Below are positions 51,925-63,172 of a DNA stretch of 64,000 nucleotides, one piece after another. Under the pieces are notes generated by a model. The model worked only from the letters and a program-made list of their open reading frames with translations, ran no database searches and had not been told where the DNA came from. The DNA is from Fusobacterium gastrosuis (GTDB taxonomy: Bacteria > Fusobacteriota > Fusobacteriia > Fusobacteriales > Fusobacteriaceae). A program made the position numbers and the translations under genes. How positions within the stretch are numbered: position 1 is the first letter of the stretch; the number at the start of each line of letters is the position of its first letter. The DNA lies in assembly GCF_900095285.1 (NCBI RefSeq), contig NZ_LT607734.1:496001-560000 (forward strand), read 5' to 3'.

Positions 51925-52400
51925 CTATTTTTTAGTTTCTTTTTCAGCTATACATTGAATTATTTCTTTTGGACTTGAACAGTTGTAAAGACATGTTCTA
52001 AATTCTTCTTCCCTTATAAGTCTTGATATTCTTGCTAATACTTTTAAATAAATTTGACTATCTTTATTTGGAAGGCAAAAACAAAAAATAAATTTACATT
52101 TTCATCATCTAAAGATTTGAAATCTATTCCTTTTCTACTAATTCCAAAAGCCACTGTTAATTTTTTTGCATTTTCAGTTTTAGCATGTGGAATAGCAACT
52201 CCCTTACCAATTCCAGTACTTCCAAGCTTTTCTCTATCAATTAAAGCTTTGTATACATCATTATTTTTTACCTCAATATTTTCTGATTTTTCCAATAGTT
52301 TTGATAATTCTACTAGAACTTCATCCCTATTTTTTGATTTCAAATCTAATGATACTAAATCTTCCGAAATATAGTCGGTTATTTTTATAGTATCTACCAT
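51925..52400 (-). pseudogene. PTS EIIA (fructose/nitrogen-type) domain protein, broken by a frameshift
   Basis: The first frame begins MVDTIKITDYISEDLVSLDL and contains the phospho-His site VAIPHAKT (near residue 65) of a PtsN/FruA-type EIIA. It loses frame at about 52068-52076 (after FFVFA). In the -1 frame, family-like sequence resumes (LPNKDSQIYLKVLARISRLI) and ends at 51925. One missing base explains it. Unlike the two pseudopilin breaks, the site is not a slippery heptamer, so mutation or sequencing error is more likely. The start at 52400 follows a GGGGGA site and overlaps recO by 7 bases. Confidence 0.8.
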
Positions 52401-53083
52401 AATAAATCCCCCCATAAAAACCTCTTTGCATCCAGTTTTAATTCTAAACTAAAGTTTATATACTCTTCCAATATTACTATAACTTTTTTTATATCTTTTA
52501 TTTTATAGTTTTCATCTTCTAGAATCTTTTTTACATTATTTTTTTGAAGCTCTCTCAACATTTTTTGTTCATTTGATGTTATTTTATACTGACTCTTATC
52601 TTCCAAAAAAACTGCTATATCTTCTATTTCAGGAACTATTCCTTCATCTTTTAATATTTCATAGAGGAAATACGCTATTAATAACAAATTTTTTCTTTCA
52701 TCACTAATTTTATTCAGTGATTCTAAACTTTTTAGTAAAAGATTATATAACTTTCTATTTTTCCCATTTTCTACTAAAATTTGATTTATTAGGTATAAGA
52801 AATAAAACGCTATATTTATTTTATTATAATCTGATTTTATTCCATTATAATCTTCCACACCATTAAAATCTGAGATAATTATTGCATCCCCTTTTTTATA
52901 GAAAGTAAAATTGGTCAATGCAATTAAATCTACTGCTGTCTTATCTCTTTTTTTACTTTTTCTGATTCCTTTTATTAGAGCAGATATTTTCCCAAAATCT
53001 TCCATAAAAACAGTTATATATCTGTCAGCTTCTTCAACCTCTCTTTTAGCTATGACTAGTCCATATCCTTTTAAAAAACTCAT
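52394..53083 (-). CDS. recO: DNA repair protein RecO
   Basis: A 229-residue RecO. The N-terminal OB-fold starts GYGLVIAKREVEEADRYITVFMEDFGK... (typical of RecO) and the C-terminal helical part follows; the zinc-finger Cys residues of many RecO proteins are absent. It loads RecA with RecR. It overlaps the upstream LolA-like gene by 4 bases. Confidence 0.88.
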   Translation of the reverse strand: MSFLKGYGLVIAKREVEEADRYITVFMEDFGKISALIKGIRKSKKRDKTAVDLIALTNFTFYKKGDAIIISDFNGVEDYNGIKSDYNKINIAFYFLYLINQILVENGKNRKLYNLLLKSLESLNKISDERKNLLLIAYFLYEILKDEGIVPEIEDIAVFLEDKSQYKITSNEQKMLRELQKNNVKKILEDENYKIKDIKKVIVILEEYINFSLELKLDAKRFLWGDLLW

Positions 53084-53655
53084 TTTTTCCCTTTGTTTAT
53101 TTTGAACTCTTCTTTTTCTAAACTTGGATTTATCTCAACATTATCTATCAAAATAGTTCCCAGTTTTATATCTCCCTCTTTGACCTCTATACTTTTTGGA
53201 AATATGTATTCAGAAACATCCATATACTCTTTTATATTAATTAATTCTTTTTTCTTCTCATCTATATACAAAGTTTTTAATTTTTTATTCTGATATTCTT
53301 GTTTTATTTTTGAAGTATCTTTTAAATTTCTTATTTTATTAATTGTTTGAATTATTTTATTTTCTTCATTTTCTACTTTTGTTTCTTTATATTCATCAAA
53401 TATTGGTAAGTAAATCTGCTTAATCTCCCCATCATATACATATATTTCTCCCTTATTCATCTCAGGAAAAGTCATTTCTTTTTTTATTTTATTTGGGAAC
53501 TCTATTGTAACTTTATATTTCAACAGTTTCTCTTTTCCATTTATTGACTGTCTTTCTTCTGCATCAAATTTTAAAGTATTTAATTTTGCCAAATCTTTTG
53601 CTGCATGTGCAAATACTGACAACGCTATAAAAAATCCCACTAAAATTTTTTTCAT
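53080..53655 (-). CDS. LolA-like outer-membrane lipoprotein carrier
   Basis: A 191-residue secreted protein with a signal peptide (about 1-19, ending AHA) and a beta-rich domain like LolA/LolB (LKFDAEERQSINGKEKLLKY then FPEMNKGEIYVYDGEIKQIYLP). It probably carries lipoproteins or lipids across the periplasm. Similarity is by pattern, so an alternative LolA-fold role is possible. Confidence 0.7.
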   Translation of the reverse strand: MKKILVGFFIALSVFAHAAKDLAKLNTLKFDAEERQSINGKEKLLKYKVTIEFPNKIKKEMTFPEMNKGEIYVYDGEIKQIYLPIFDEYKETKVENEENKIIQTINKIRNLKDTSKIKQEYQNKKLKTLYIDEKKKELINIKEYMDVSEYIFPKSIEVKEGDIKLGTILIDNVEINPSLEKEEFKINKGKK

Positions 53656-53673
53656 TTATTTCTCCTTAATTAC

Positions 53674-54480
53674 TCAATTTTCATATTTATATATCATAAC
53701 TTCTCTTAAATCCTTACTACTAAATTCAGGCTTTATTTTTATACTTTTAAAAATATTATTTTCAGATTTGTTAATTTCTTCTATTTTCCCAAGTTTTAAA
53801 CCTTCAGGATAAATTTCACTCAGACCTGAAGTCAAAATCTCCTCCCCAACTTCTAAACTTTCTTCAAAAGTTGAAGGATGAAAATACATACTATTATCTC
53901 CTGTATCACTTCCTTGGGCTATCCCCAGTAAATTACTTGAACTTCTAACACTTATCCTTGAATTCCCATCTGTAATCATAGTCACTAATGAATTTTTTTG
54001 ATAAACTTCAGATACTCTTCCAATCAAATTATCATTATATATGACTATCATATTTCTTTCTATTCCATCATTTGACCCCAGATCAACATAAAATTTACTA
54101 TTAATATTATTTATATCTCTAAAAGCAACTCTCGCAAATTTCAAATTTCTTATTTTTTTATTAGTTTCTTTCATTTCTAGCAATTTTACTAATCTTTCAT
54201 TTTCATCTAAAATTATCTCGTTTGCAGAATTTATTAATTTCAGTTCCATATTTTCTCTTTTTAATTTTTCATTTTCTTTTAGTATATCTTTGTATGAAAA
54301 AGCAGCTTCCGTAGTATTTGATATTTTGCCAGCTGTTGTATATATTTTACTCTGGATAGGTAAAAATTTTTCATCTAAAAATTCTTTTACTTTAAATAGA
54401 AATCTATTAAATATTAAAGTAAAGACTGTCAATATTAGAAATATTGTTAAAAAGATTTTTATTTTGCTTTCTTTTTTCAT
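53674..54480 (-). CDS. mreC: Rod shape-determining protein MreC
   Basis: A 268-residue MreC: one N-terminal membrane helix (about 8-28), a coiled coil (about 60-105) and a C-terminal beta domain (LVTMITDGNSRISVRSSSN, then GEEILTSGLSEIYPEGLKLG). It links the cytoskeletal and peptidoglycan elongation machinery. Neither mreB nor mreD is adjacent. It is the first gene of the long minus-strand operon, behind a good promoter. Confidence 0.92.
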   Translation of the reverse strand: MKKESKIKIFLTIFLILTVFTLIFNRFLFKVKEFLDEKFLPIQSKIYTTAGKISNTTEAAFSYKDILKENEKLKRENMELKLINSANEIILDENERLVKLLEMKETNKKIRNLKFARVAFRDINNINSKFYVDLGSNDGIERNMIVIYNDNLIGRVSEVYQKNSLVTMITDGNSRISVRSSSNLLGIAQGSDTGDNSMYFHPSTFEESLEVGEEILTSGLSEIYPEGLKLGKIEEINKSENNIFKSIKIKPEFSSKDLREVMIYKYEN

Positions 54481-54547
54481 CTATGTACAATTCCCTTCAT
54501 AAAAAAATTATGTAATTTCTTTTATAAATATAAACTTTTCCATACTA

Positions 54548-54576
54548 ATTATAATATATTGTGCTATTTTTGTAAA
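54548..54576 (-). promoter_or_regulatory. Promoter of the mreC-led operon
   Basis: On the minus strand, -35 TTTACA (54576-54571), 17-bp spacer, -10 TATAAT (54553-54548). The leader is about 60 nt. Confidence 0.85.
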
Positions 54577-54610
54577 GCAATTACTCCTTTATATATTAAA
54601 TTTTTGGACA

Positions 54611-54631
54611 AAAAAAGTCTAGAAAATTTTT

Positions 54632-54639
<8 letters not shown>
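54611..54639 (-). terminator. Terminator after the EcfT-like gene
   Basis: An 11-bp stem (arms 54615-54625 and 54629-54639) with a 3-base loop, followed on the minus strand by T-run. The stop codon of the gene lies inside the stem. Confidence 0.85.
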
Positions 54640-56405
<1,766 letters not shown>

Positions 56406-56418
56406 TTATTTACTTTAT

Positions 56419-56447
56419 ATCATAGCACTTTATCTATTTTTATTCAA
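56419..56447 (-). promoter_or_regulatory. Promoter of serS
   Basis: On the minus strand, -35 TTGAAT (56447-56442), 17-bp spacer, -10 TATGAT (56424-56419). The leader is about 40 nt, too short for a T-box. Confidence 0.75.
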
Positions 56448-56630
56448 CTAAAAATAAAACCTATTCGGTTGTTTATTTATAATTACCTTTTTAACCTTTT
56501 ATTTATTTTACTATACTCTTTTTTTCTACTCTTTTTATACTCTATCATAACTTTTTTAAAAATTTTTAATTATTTGACAAAGAAGTAAAAATAATTTGAA
56601 AAATATCTTTTATTTCAAAATAAATTTTAT

Positions 56631-56659
56631 AGACTATTATCATTAATTTATGTTATAAT
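56631..56659 (+). promoter_or_regulatory. Promoter of murA
   Basis: -35 TAGACT (56631-56636), 17-bp spacer and extended -10 TGTTATAAT (hexamer at 56654-56659). The 300-base divergent gap between serS and murA holds only these two promoters and AT-rich DNA. Confidence 0.8.
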
Positions 56660-56693
56660 CAATAGAATATATTTTTTAGGAGTGATTTTATAA

Positions 56694-57965
56694 ATGGTTG
56701 AAGCATTTAAAATTAATGGTGGAAAACAGATAGCAGGAAATTTAGTTGTAGACGGTTCAAAAAATTCTACACTTCCTATTATGATTGCAACTTTAGTAGA
56801 AAAAGGGACTTATGTTTTAAACAATGTTCCTAATTTAAGAGATATTAGAACTCTCGTAATGCTCCTGGAAAGTCTGGGACTCGAAATAGAAAAAATTGGA
56901 ACAAATTCATATAAAATTATAAATAATGGACTTTCTAGCGTGGAAGCTAGCTATGATTTGGTAAAAAAGATGAGAGCTTCTTTTTTAGTTATGGGTGGTA
57001 TGCTTGCTATAAGTAATGAAGCAAAAGTTGCTTTACCTGGTGGTTGTGCAATAGGAGCTAGACCGGTAGATCTACATTTAAAAGGTTTTGAAGCTTTAGG
57101 AGCTAAAATCGAAATAGAACATGGTTATGTGAGAGCTAGTTCAGAAAATGGTTTGAAAGGAGCAACTATTATTCTAGATTTCCCAAGTGTAGGAGCGACA
57201 GAAAATATAGTTATGGCTGCGGTTAAAGCCAAGGGAACTACTATACTTGAAAACGCGGCTAAAGAGCCAGAAATAGAAGATTTATGTAATTTTTTAAATA
57301 AAATGGGAGCTAAAATAAAAGGAGCTGGAACAAGTAGAATAGAGATTGAAGGTGTTGAAAAATTATTCCCTTGTGAGCATACAATTATTCCAGATAGAAT
57401 TGTCGCAGGAACATATATAATTGCAGCAATTTTATTTGATGGCTCTATTACAGTTAGCGGAATTGTAAAAGAACATCTTTTAAGTTTTATTCTAAAACTT
57501 GAGGAAATGGGAGCTAAATTTGAAATAGAAAACGGAAATCTAAAAGTTCTTTCTAAACTAGCTGATTTAAAACCGACAAAAATAACTACTATGCCTCATC
57601 CTGGTTTTCCAACTGACTTACAATCTCCTATTATGACTTTAATGTGTCTTGTTAATGGAGTAAGTGAAATAAAGGAAACTATCTTTGAAAACAGATTTAT
57701 GCATGTCCCTGAATTAAATAGAATGGGGGCTAAAATTGAAATAGATTCTTCTTCTGCAAGTATTTCTGGAGTAGAAAAATTTTCATCTGCTGAAGTCATG
57801 GCAAGTGATTTGAGAGCAGGTGCTTCTCTTATTCTAGCTGCTTTAAAAGCTAATGGAGAAAGTATTGTAAACAGAATTTATCATGTAGATAGAGGTTATG
57901 AAAACTTTGAAGAAAAATTTAGAGCCCTAGGTGCAGATATAGAAAGAATTAAAGTAGAAGTTTAA
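56694..57965 (+). CDS. murA: UDP-N-acetylglucosamine 1-carboxyvinyltransferase
   Basis: A 423-residue MurA, the first committed enzyme of peptidoglycan synthesis. The catalytic Cys is in [13 protein letters not shown] (near residue 117), the fosfomycin target; a Lys-Asn pair is at KNS (residues 22-24). C-terminal segment [13 protein letters not shown] is conserved. First gene of a plus-strand run with rlmB, sigma factor and leuS. Confidence 0.96.
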   Translation: MVEAFKINGGKQIAGNLVVDGSKNSTLPIMIATLVEKGTYVLNNVPNLRDIRTLVMLLESLGLEIEKIGTNSYKIINNGLSSVEASYDLVKKMRASFLVMGGMLAISNEAKVALPGGCAIGARPVDLHLKGFEALGAKIEIEHGYVRASSENGLKGATIILDFPSVGATENIVMAAVKAKGTTILENAAKEPEIEDLCNFLNKMGAKIKGAGTSRIEIEGVEKLFPCEHTIIPDRIVAGTYIIAAILFDGSITVSGIVKEHLLSFILKLEEMGAKFEIENGNLKVLSKLADLKPTKITTMPHPGFPTDLQSPIMTLMCLVNGVSEIKETIFENRFMHVPELNRMGAKIEIDSSSASISGVEKFSSAEVMASDLRAGASLILAALKANGESIVNRIYHVDRGYENFEEKFRALGADIERIKVEV

Positions 57966-57976
57966 GAGGTAAAAAT

Positions 57977-58681
57977 ATGGAAAGAATAATTGGAATTAAC
58001 CCTGTAACTGAAGCTCTTTTAAATAAAGAAAATAATATTGAAAAACTTGAACTTTATAGAGGTTTAAAAGAAGATACTGTAAAAAAAATAAAAGAACTGG
58101 CATCAAAAAGAAATATTAAAATATTCTATACAGGAAAAAAAATAGATAATTCTCAAGGAGTTGCAATTTATATTAGTAATCATGATTACTATGTTGAGCA
58201 GCAAGATGCTTTTGAAAATCTTGATACAAAGGAAAAATCAATAGTACTAATTTTGGATGAAATTCAAGATCCTAGAAACTTTGGAGCTATTATAAGAAGT
58301 GCCGAGGTTTTCAATGTAGATTTAATTATAATTCCCGAAAGAAATTCTGTAAGAATAAATGAAACAGTAGTTAAAACATCAACTGGTGCTATTGAATATG
58401 TGAAAATTACAAAAGTTACTAACCTTTCAGATACAATAAATAAGCTCAAGAGAATTGGATTTTGGGTTTATGGAGCTGCAGGAGAAGCTACAATAGATTA
58501 CAACTTAGAAACTTATCCAAATAAAATTGCCTTGGTTCTTGGAAATGAGGGTACTGGTATTAGAAAGAAAGTTAGAGAACATTGTGATAAGTTAATAAAA
58601 ATTCCTATGTATGGAAAAATTAATTCACTGAATGTTTCCGTTGCAACAGGAATTCTACTTTCTCGTTTTGTAAATAAATAA
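57977..58681 (+). CDS. rlmB: 23S rRNA 2'-O-methyltransferase RlmB/TrmH family
   Basis: A 234-residue SPOUT methyltransferase. A short N-terminal substrate-binding domain (1-75) precedes the knotted domain with LDEIQDPRNFGAIIRSAEVF (near 93), LGNEGTGI (near 186) and the C-terminal SLNVSVATGILL motif. It probably methylates a 23S rRNA ribose (G2251 in E. coli). The order rlmB-sigH is shared with many Firmicutes. Confidence 0.92.
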   Translation: MERIIGINPVTEALLNKENNIEKLELYRGLKEDTVKKIKELASKRNIKIFYTGKKIDNSQGVAIYISNHDYYVEQQDAFENLDTKEKSIVLILDEIQDPRNFGAIIRSAEVFNVDLIIIPERNSVRINETVVKTSTGAIEYVKITKVTNLSDTINKLKRIGFWVYGAAGEATIDYNLETYPNKIALVLGNEGTGIRKKVREHCDKLIKIPMYGKINSLNVSVATGILLSRFVNK

Positions 58682-58731
58682 CAAAATTAAATTTATTTTT
58701 AATAAAAAGCTACATTTGATAAGAGGTAAAT

Positions 58732-59319
58732 ATGAATGTTGAAAAGTTAATTATAGAAGCTCAAAGAGGGGACGAAGAAGCTATGAATGAGCTTATTAAA
58801 ATTTACTTTCCTCTTGTTTCTATAAATACTAAAAACTTTTTTATTATTGGTGCTGAAAAAGAAGATCTTGTACAGGAAGGCCTATTGGGTCTATTAAAAG
58901 CAATAAAATACTATGATCCTAGTAAAACTTCATTTAATAATTTTGCTATACTTTGCATTAGAAGACAAATCCTTAGTGCTATAAAGTCAGCAAACAGTAA
59001 AAAAAATATGATTTTAAATGAGGCTATTTCAAACAATCTCATTTCTGATGAATATTCTACTTTGGAATTAGACTTTGCTTCAAATGACAGTTCTCCAGAA
59101 GAAATATTTTTTAGTAAAAATAAATTAGAGAATTTTCAAAAATTTACTTTAATTAACTTTAGTGAACTAGAAAAAAAAGTTTTAGAATATATAATAAGAG
59201 GATATTCATATAAAGAAATTGCAAAACAATTAGAGGTAAGCCCAAAATCTATTGATAATTCTATACAAAGGATTAGAAAAAAAGCTGAAACTTGGCTTAA
59301 AACTTATAATTTGAATTAA
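58732..59319 (+). CDS. RNA polymerase sigma factor, SigH-like
   Basis: A 195-residue sigma-70 family protein: region 2 (about 10-90, DLVQEGLLGLLKAIKYYDP) and region 4 (about 140-190, SYKEIAKQLEVSPKSIDN) without regions 1 and 3. Place beside rlmB and sequence resemble Spo0H/SigH of Firmicutes, which directs competence and stress genes there. Its regulon here is unknown. The secretion-like locus in this window has a housekeeping promoter instead. Confidence 0.85.
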   Translation: MNVEKLIIEAQRGDEEAMNELIKIYFPLVSINTKNFFIIGAEKEDLVQEGLLGLLKAIKYYDPSKTSFNNFAILCIRRQILSAIKSANSKKNMILNEAISNNLISDEYSTLELDFASNDSSPEEIFFSKNKLENFQKFTLINFSELEKKVLEYIIRGYSYKEIAKQLEVSPKSIDNSIQRIRKKAETWLKTYNLN

Positions 59320-59326
59320 ATTTATA

Positions 59327-59333
59327 GAGGTGA
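59327..59333 (+). promoter_or_regulatory. Shine-Dalgarno site that sets the leuS start
   Basis: GAGGTGA with a 5-base spacer before TTG at 59339. A GTG inside this site (59330) is the rival start and is rejected for lack of its own ribosome site. Confidence 0.7.
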
Positions 59334-59338
59334 AAAAA

Positions 59339-61900
59339 TTGAGAGAATATAATTTTAAAGAAATCGAAAAAAAATGGCAAGAAAAATGGGAAAAAGATAA
59401 TATTTTTAAAACTGAAAATAATGTAAATGGAAAGGAAAACTACTATGTACTTTCAATGTTACCTTATCCATCTGGAAAACTTCATGTTGGGCATGCTAGA
59501 AATTACACAATAGGAGATGTTATTTCTAGATATAAAAAAATGAAAGGGTTCAATGTTTTACAACCTATGGGTTGGGACTCATTTGGACTTCCTGCTGAAA
59601 ATGCAGCAATTCAACATGGAACGCATCCCGCAATATGGACTAAATCTAATATAGAAAATATGAAAAGACAATTAAAACTTATGGGCTTCTCTTATGATTG
59701 GGAAAGAGAAATTGCAAGTTATTTGCCTGAATACTATAAATGGAATCAATGGTTTTTCAAAAGAATGTATGAAAAAGGGTTGGTATATAAAAAGAAATCT
59801 TTAGTAAACTGGTGTCCTGATTGTCAAACTGTTCTTGCGAATGAACAAGTTGAAGATGGAAAATGTTGGCGACATTCAAAAACTGATGTCATTCAAAAAG
59901 AATTAGAACAATGGTTCTTTAAAATAACTGACTATGCTGATGAATTATTGGAAGGACATGAAGAAATAAAAGATGGTTGGCCTGAAAAAGTATTAACTAT
60001 GCAAAAAAACTGGATAGGAAAATCTTTTGGAACTGAACTATCTTTTAGAGTTTTAGAAACAAATGAGCAACTTCCTGTATTCACTACAAGAGTTGATACT
60101 ATATACGGGGCGTCTTATTTGGTTGTTGCTCCTGAACATCCTATAGTTGAAAAAATATTGGCAAAAAATCCTGCTTTAAAAGAAGTTGTTCAAAATATGA
60201 AAAATACAGATTTAATTGAAAGATCTGCTGAAGGTAGAGAAAAAAATGGTATTGATACTGGATGGAAAGTTGAAAATCCTATTTCTAAAGAACTTATACC
60301 TCTTTGGATAGCTGATTATGTACTTATGAACTATGGTACTGGAGCAGTTATGGGAGTTCCTGCTCATGATGAAAGAGATAATGCTTTTGCAAAAAAATAT
60401 AATCTTCCAATTATTCCAGTTATTGAAGCACCAGAAGGTGAAGATCCTTTTGGGTATAATGGAAAAATGATAAATTCTGAACTTATCAATGGTCTTTCTC
60501 CTAAAGAAGCTATTGAAAAAATGGGAAATTTAGTTGAAGAAATGGGTATAGGAAAAAGAACTACCAAATTTAGATTGAAAGACTGGGGAATTTCAAGACA
60601 AAGATATTGGGGAACTCCAATTCCAGCTCTTCATTGCGAAAAATGTGGAACTGTTCTTGAAAAAGATGAAAATTTACCGGTTCTATTACCAAATGATATT
60701 GAATTTACTGGTAATGGTAATCCGCTAGAAACCTCTGAAAAATTTAAAAATGCTACTTGTCCTTGTTGTGGTGGCCCTGCAAAAAGAGATACAGATACAA
60801 TGGATACTTTTGTTGACTCATCTTGGTATTTTTTAAGATACTGTGATCCTAAAAATACTGAACAAGCTTTTGACAAGAATGTTGTTGATAAATGGACTCC
60901 AATACATCAATATATAGGTGGAGTTGAGCATGCCGTTATGCATTTACTTTATGCAAGATTTTTCCATAAGGTTTTGAGAGATTTAGGCATGACATCTTCA
61001 AACGAACCATTCAAAAGACTTTTAACTCAAGGAATGGTTTTGGGACCATCTTATTATTCCGAAAAAGAGAACAAATACTTAAATCCTAATGAAGTTGAAT
61101 TAAAAGGTGATAAGGCATTTTCTAAATCTGGTGAAGAATTAGCAATAAAGGTTGAAAAAATGTCAAAATCAAAAAATAATGGTGTTGATCCTGAAGAAAT
61201 TATTCAAAAATATGGAGTTGATTCAGCAAGAGTATTTATAATGTTTGCTGCTCCTCCAGAAAAAGAATTGGAATGGAATGAAAATGGACTTGCAGGAGCT
61301 TATAGATTTTTAACAAGAGTTTGGCGTTTAGTTCTTGAAAATTCCGATAAAATAAATGATAGTGATATAGATTTCTCAAAAATTTCTAAAGAAGATAAAG
61401 CTTTAATTATAAAATTAAATCAAACTATCAAAAAAACAACAGATGCTATTGAAGCAAATTATCATTTTAATACAGCTATTGCTGCATGTATGGAGTTAAT
61501 AAATGAAGTGCAAGCCTATATTAATGTTCCATTTACATCTGAAGAATCTGCAAAAATTTTAGGTTATGTACTTAAAAAAATAATTTTAATGCTTTCTCCT
61601 TTTGCACCTCATTTCTGTGATGAATTATGGGAACTTTTAGGAGAAACTTCTTATCTATTCAATGAAGCTTGGCCTAGTTATGATGAAAGATTTTTATCAG
61701 CTGATGATGTGACAATTGCTGTTCAAGTAAATGGTAAAATGAGAGGAAATTTCGATATTGCAAAAGATAGCCCTAAAGACATTGTTGAAAAAACTGCTCT
61801 TGAACTGGCTAATGTAAAAAAACATTTAGAAAATATGGCTATTGTTAAGATTATTGTTGTTCCAAATAAAATAGTAAATATTGTTGTAAAACCACTTTAA
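59339..61900 (+). CDS. leuS: Leucyl-tRNA synthetase
   Basis: An 853-residue class I synthetase. HIGH-type motif is PSGKLHVGHARN (near residue 42), the editing domain spans about 220-420 (MGVPAHDERD near 338), a zinc-type CEKCGTVLEK insert is near 435, and the KMSKS motif is EKMSKSKNNG near 612. The TTG start gives MREYNFKEIEKKWQ, the usual family N-terminus; the GTG three codons earlier lies inside the ribosome site. Confidence 0.96.
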   Translation: MREYNFKEIEKKWQEKWEKDNIFKTENNVNGKENYYVLSMLPYPSGKLHVGHARNYTIGDVISRYKKMKGFNVLQPMGWDSFGLPAENAAIQHGTHPAIWTKSNIENMKRQLKLMGFSYDWEREIASYLPEYYKWNQWFFKRMYEKGLVYKKKSLVNWCPDCQTVLANEQVEDGKCWRHSKTDVIQKELEQWFFKITDYADELLEGHEEIKDGWPEKVLTMQKNWIGKSFGTELSFRVLETNEQLPVFTTRVDTIYGASYLVVAPEHPIVEKILAKNPALKEVVQNMKNTDLIERSAEGREKNGIDTGWKVENPISKELIPLWIADYVLMNYGTGAVMGVPAHDERDNAFAKKYNLPIIPVIEAPEGEDPFGYNGKMINSELINGLSPKEAIEKMGNLVEEMGIGKRTTKFRLKDWGISRQRYWGTPIPALHCEKCGTVLEKDENLPVLLPNDIEFTGNGNPLETSEKFKNATCPCCGGPAKRDTDTMDTFVDSSWYFLRYCDPKNTEQAFDKNVVDKWTPIHQYIGGVEHAVMHLLYARFFHKVLRDLGMTSSNEPFKRLLTQGMVLGPSYYSEKENKYLNPNEVELKGDKAFSKSGEELAIKVEKMSKSKNNGVDPEEIIQKYGVDSARVFIMFAAPPEKELEWNENGLAGAYRFLTRVWRLVLENSDKINDSDIDFSKISKEDKALIIKLNQTIKKTTDAIEANYHFNTAIAACMELINEVQAYINVPFTSEESAKILGYVLKKIILMLSPFAPHFCDELWELLGETSYLFNEAWPSYDERFLSADDVTIAVQVNGKMRGNFDIAKDSPKDIVEKTALELANVKKHLENMAIVKIIVVPNKIVNIVVKPL

Positions 61901-61928
61901 AATTCAATTATTTTAACTCAAATTTAAT

Positions 61929-61996
61929 AAGGACTATTGTAATCTTTCTATTTTACACCTTACTTCAATAGAATAAATACAATAGTCCTTTTTTTA
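61929..61996 (+). terminator. Two-tier hairpin terminator after leuS
   Basis: A 13-bp stem (AAGGACTATTGTA, 61929-61941, with TACAATAGTCCTT, 61978-61990) encloses a second stem (TTCTATT/AATAGAA) and is followed by T-run. It ends 17-20 bases before the next gene. Confidence 0.8.
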
Positions 61997-62012
61997 TAAA
62001 TTTATAAAGGAT

Positions 62013-62909
62013 ATGAATTATATGATAAAATTAATCAAACTTTTTAAAGCTTCAAATGAAATTTATATTGATATTTTAAAAGCACTAGAAAATGAATATA
62101 TCAAATTTAATTTTAAAGATAATATTTATCTAAATACTCAAAAATCTTTTTTTGAAAATTTCAAAAAAAATTTTTTTTCATTACTAATGATTTCAATTTT
62201 AATAGAAAGTAAAATAGATAAAAAAAGAATAATTGCCTATGGAAAAATTATTTTTTGTTTAAGAGCTATTGTAACCGCCACTGATAATATCATTGACAAT
62301 GAAAATAAAGGAGTTGTCCATATTTTAAATATACCTGAAATTACTTCAAAAAATATTTTTAATACCATGCTTCATCAGCAAATTATAAATTTAGAATTAG
62401 AAAGTCTAAAGGTATCTTCTTCTATATTTTCAAAAATTTTGGAAGATATATTTTTTATTGCTAAAAGTGAGGGATTAAGGGACTTAAAACTCTACAATTC
62501 CTATCCTAGTTTTGAGTATATCGAAAAAAATATTCATGAAGGCATCGGAGGAAAATTACTTGAATTATCTTTAATTATTCCAATTCTAATAGAAAAAAAT
62601 CCTAAATTAAATTCCTATTCCAAAGGTCTTTTTGAAATTGGTATGGCGTTACAAGCTTTGGATGATTTAACCGATATTGATGAAGATAGTTTAAATTGTA
62701 AAATCAACCTTGCTACTGCTTATATTTCAGAATCTAAAACTACTGAAAATTATCTAAAAAATACTCTTGAAAGAGCTTTACAGGGATTTAAAATTTTTGA
62801 AAACTTATCTTATCCGATTGATAGAACTTCTGCACTATATATATTAAAAAAACTTTTTAAGATAAGGGGTATCAATAAAAAATATCTAAATATTTTTAAA
62901 ACTTTCTAA
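62013..62909 (+). CDS. Divergent isoprenoid-synthase-fold protein (polyprenyl synthetase-like)
   Basis: A 298-residue helical protein. Two Asp-rich segments resemble prenyltransferase metal sites: AIVTATDNIIDNENKG near residue 90 (altered first motif) and ALQALDDLTDIDED near residue 213 (DDxxD second motif), with GIGGKLLELS between. Length is near that of farnesyl/geranylgeranyl synthases, but similarity is weak elsewhere. It could be a polyprenyl diphosphate synthase or another class I terpenoid enzyme. The start may be 62013 or 62022. It stands alone after the leuS terminator. Confidence 0.6.
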   Translation: MNYMIKLIKLFKASNEIYIDILKALENEYIKFNFKDNIYLNTQKSFFENFKKNFFSLLMISILIESKIDKKRIIAYGKIIFCLRAIVTATDNIIDNENKGVVHILNIPEITSKNIFNTMLHQQIINLELESLKVSSSIFSKILEDIFFIAKSEGLRDLKLYNSYPSFEYIEKNIHEGIGGKLLELSLIIPILIEKNPKLNSYSKGLFEIGMALQALDDLTDIDEDSLNCKINLATAYISESKTTENYLKNTLERALQGFKIFENLSYPIDRTSALYILKKLFKIRGINKKYLNIFKTF

Positions 62910-63021
62910 AAAATGACTTTGTCAACTAAATCCTAGAACTACTCCCACTATTCTTATTACTTGATAATTTAAAAAATTCAATAATGAAAATATATTAACT
63001 TATACTTTCCTATATAATAAT

Positions 63022-63047
63022 AAAAAAAGATTGATAACTTCAATCTT
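63022..63047 (-). terminator. Terminator after the tRNA cluster
   Basis: On the minus strand, an 8-bp stem (AAGATTGA/TCAATCTT, 5-base loop, 63027-63047) followed by T-run, 6 bases after tRNA-Gln. Confidence 0.88.
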
Positions 63048-63053
63048 ATTAAA

Positions 63054-63128
63054 TGGCTGGGGTGGCTGGATTCGAACCAACGCATAACGGAGTCAAAGTC
63101 CGTTGCCTTACCGCTTGGCGACACCCCA
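63054..63128 (-). tRNA. tRNA-Gln (anticodon TTG)
   Basis: 75 nt with encoded CCA. The acceptor stem TGGGGTG and T arm GGTTCGAATCC are present; the anticodon loop CTTTGAC gives TTG, reading CAA/CAG. It is the last tRNA of the cluster and lies behind an internal hairpin. Confidence 0.96.
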
Positions 63129-63138
63129 ATATTTAGTT

Positions 63139-63161
63139 AAAAAAATAGCCTAAAGGCTATT
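63139..63161 (-). terminator. Terminator-like hairpin between tRNA-Leu and tRNA-Gln
   Basis: On the minus strand, a 7-bp stem (AATAGCC/GGCTATT, 4-base loop) followed by five T. No promoter lies between it and tRNA-Gln, so it must leak or serve as a processing signal. Confidence 0.6.
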
Positions 63162-63172
63162 ATTGACTTAAA

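Noticed and set aside
52068..52076. Programmed frameshift in the EIIA gene
   Set aside because: The site (GCC TTC CAA) is not slippery; deletion or sequence error is simpler.
59330..59338. GTG start of leuS
   Set aside because: It lies inside the GAGGTGA ribosome site; TTG at 59339 gives the family N-terminus.
61929..61996. Riboswitch or leader attenuator for the isoprenoid-synthase-like gene
   Set aside because: The structure is a simple hairpin with T-run directly after leuS and matches no known riboswitch; a terminator explains it.
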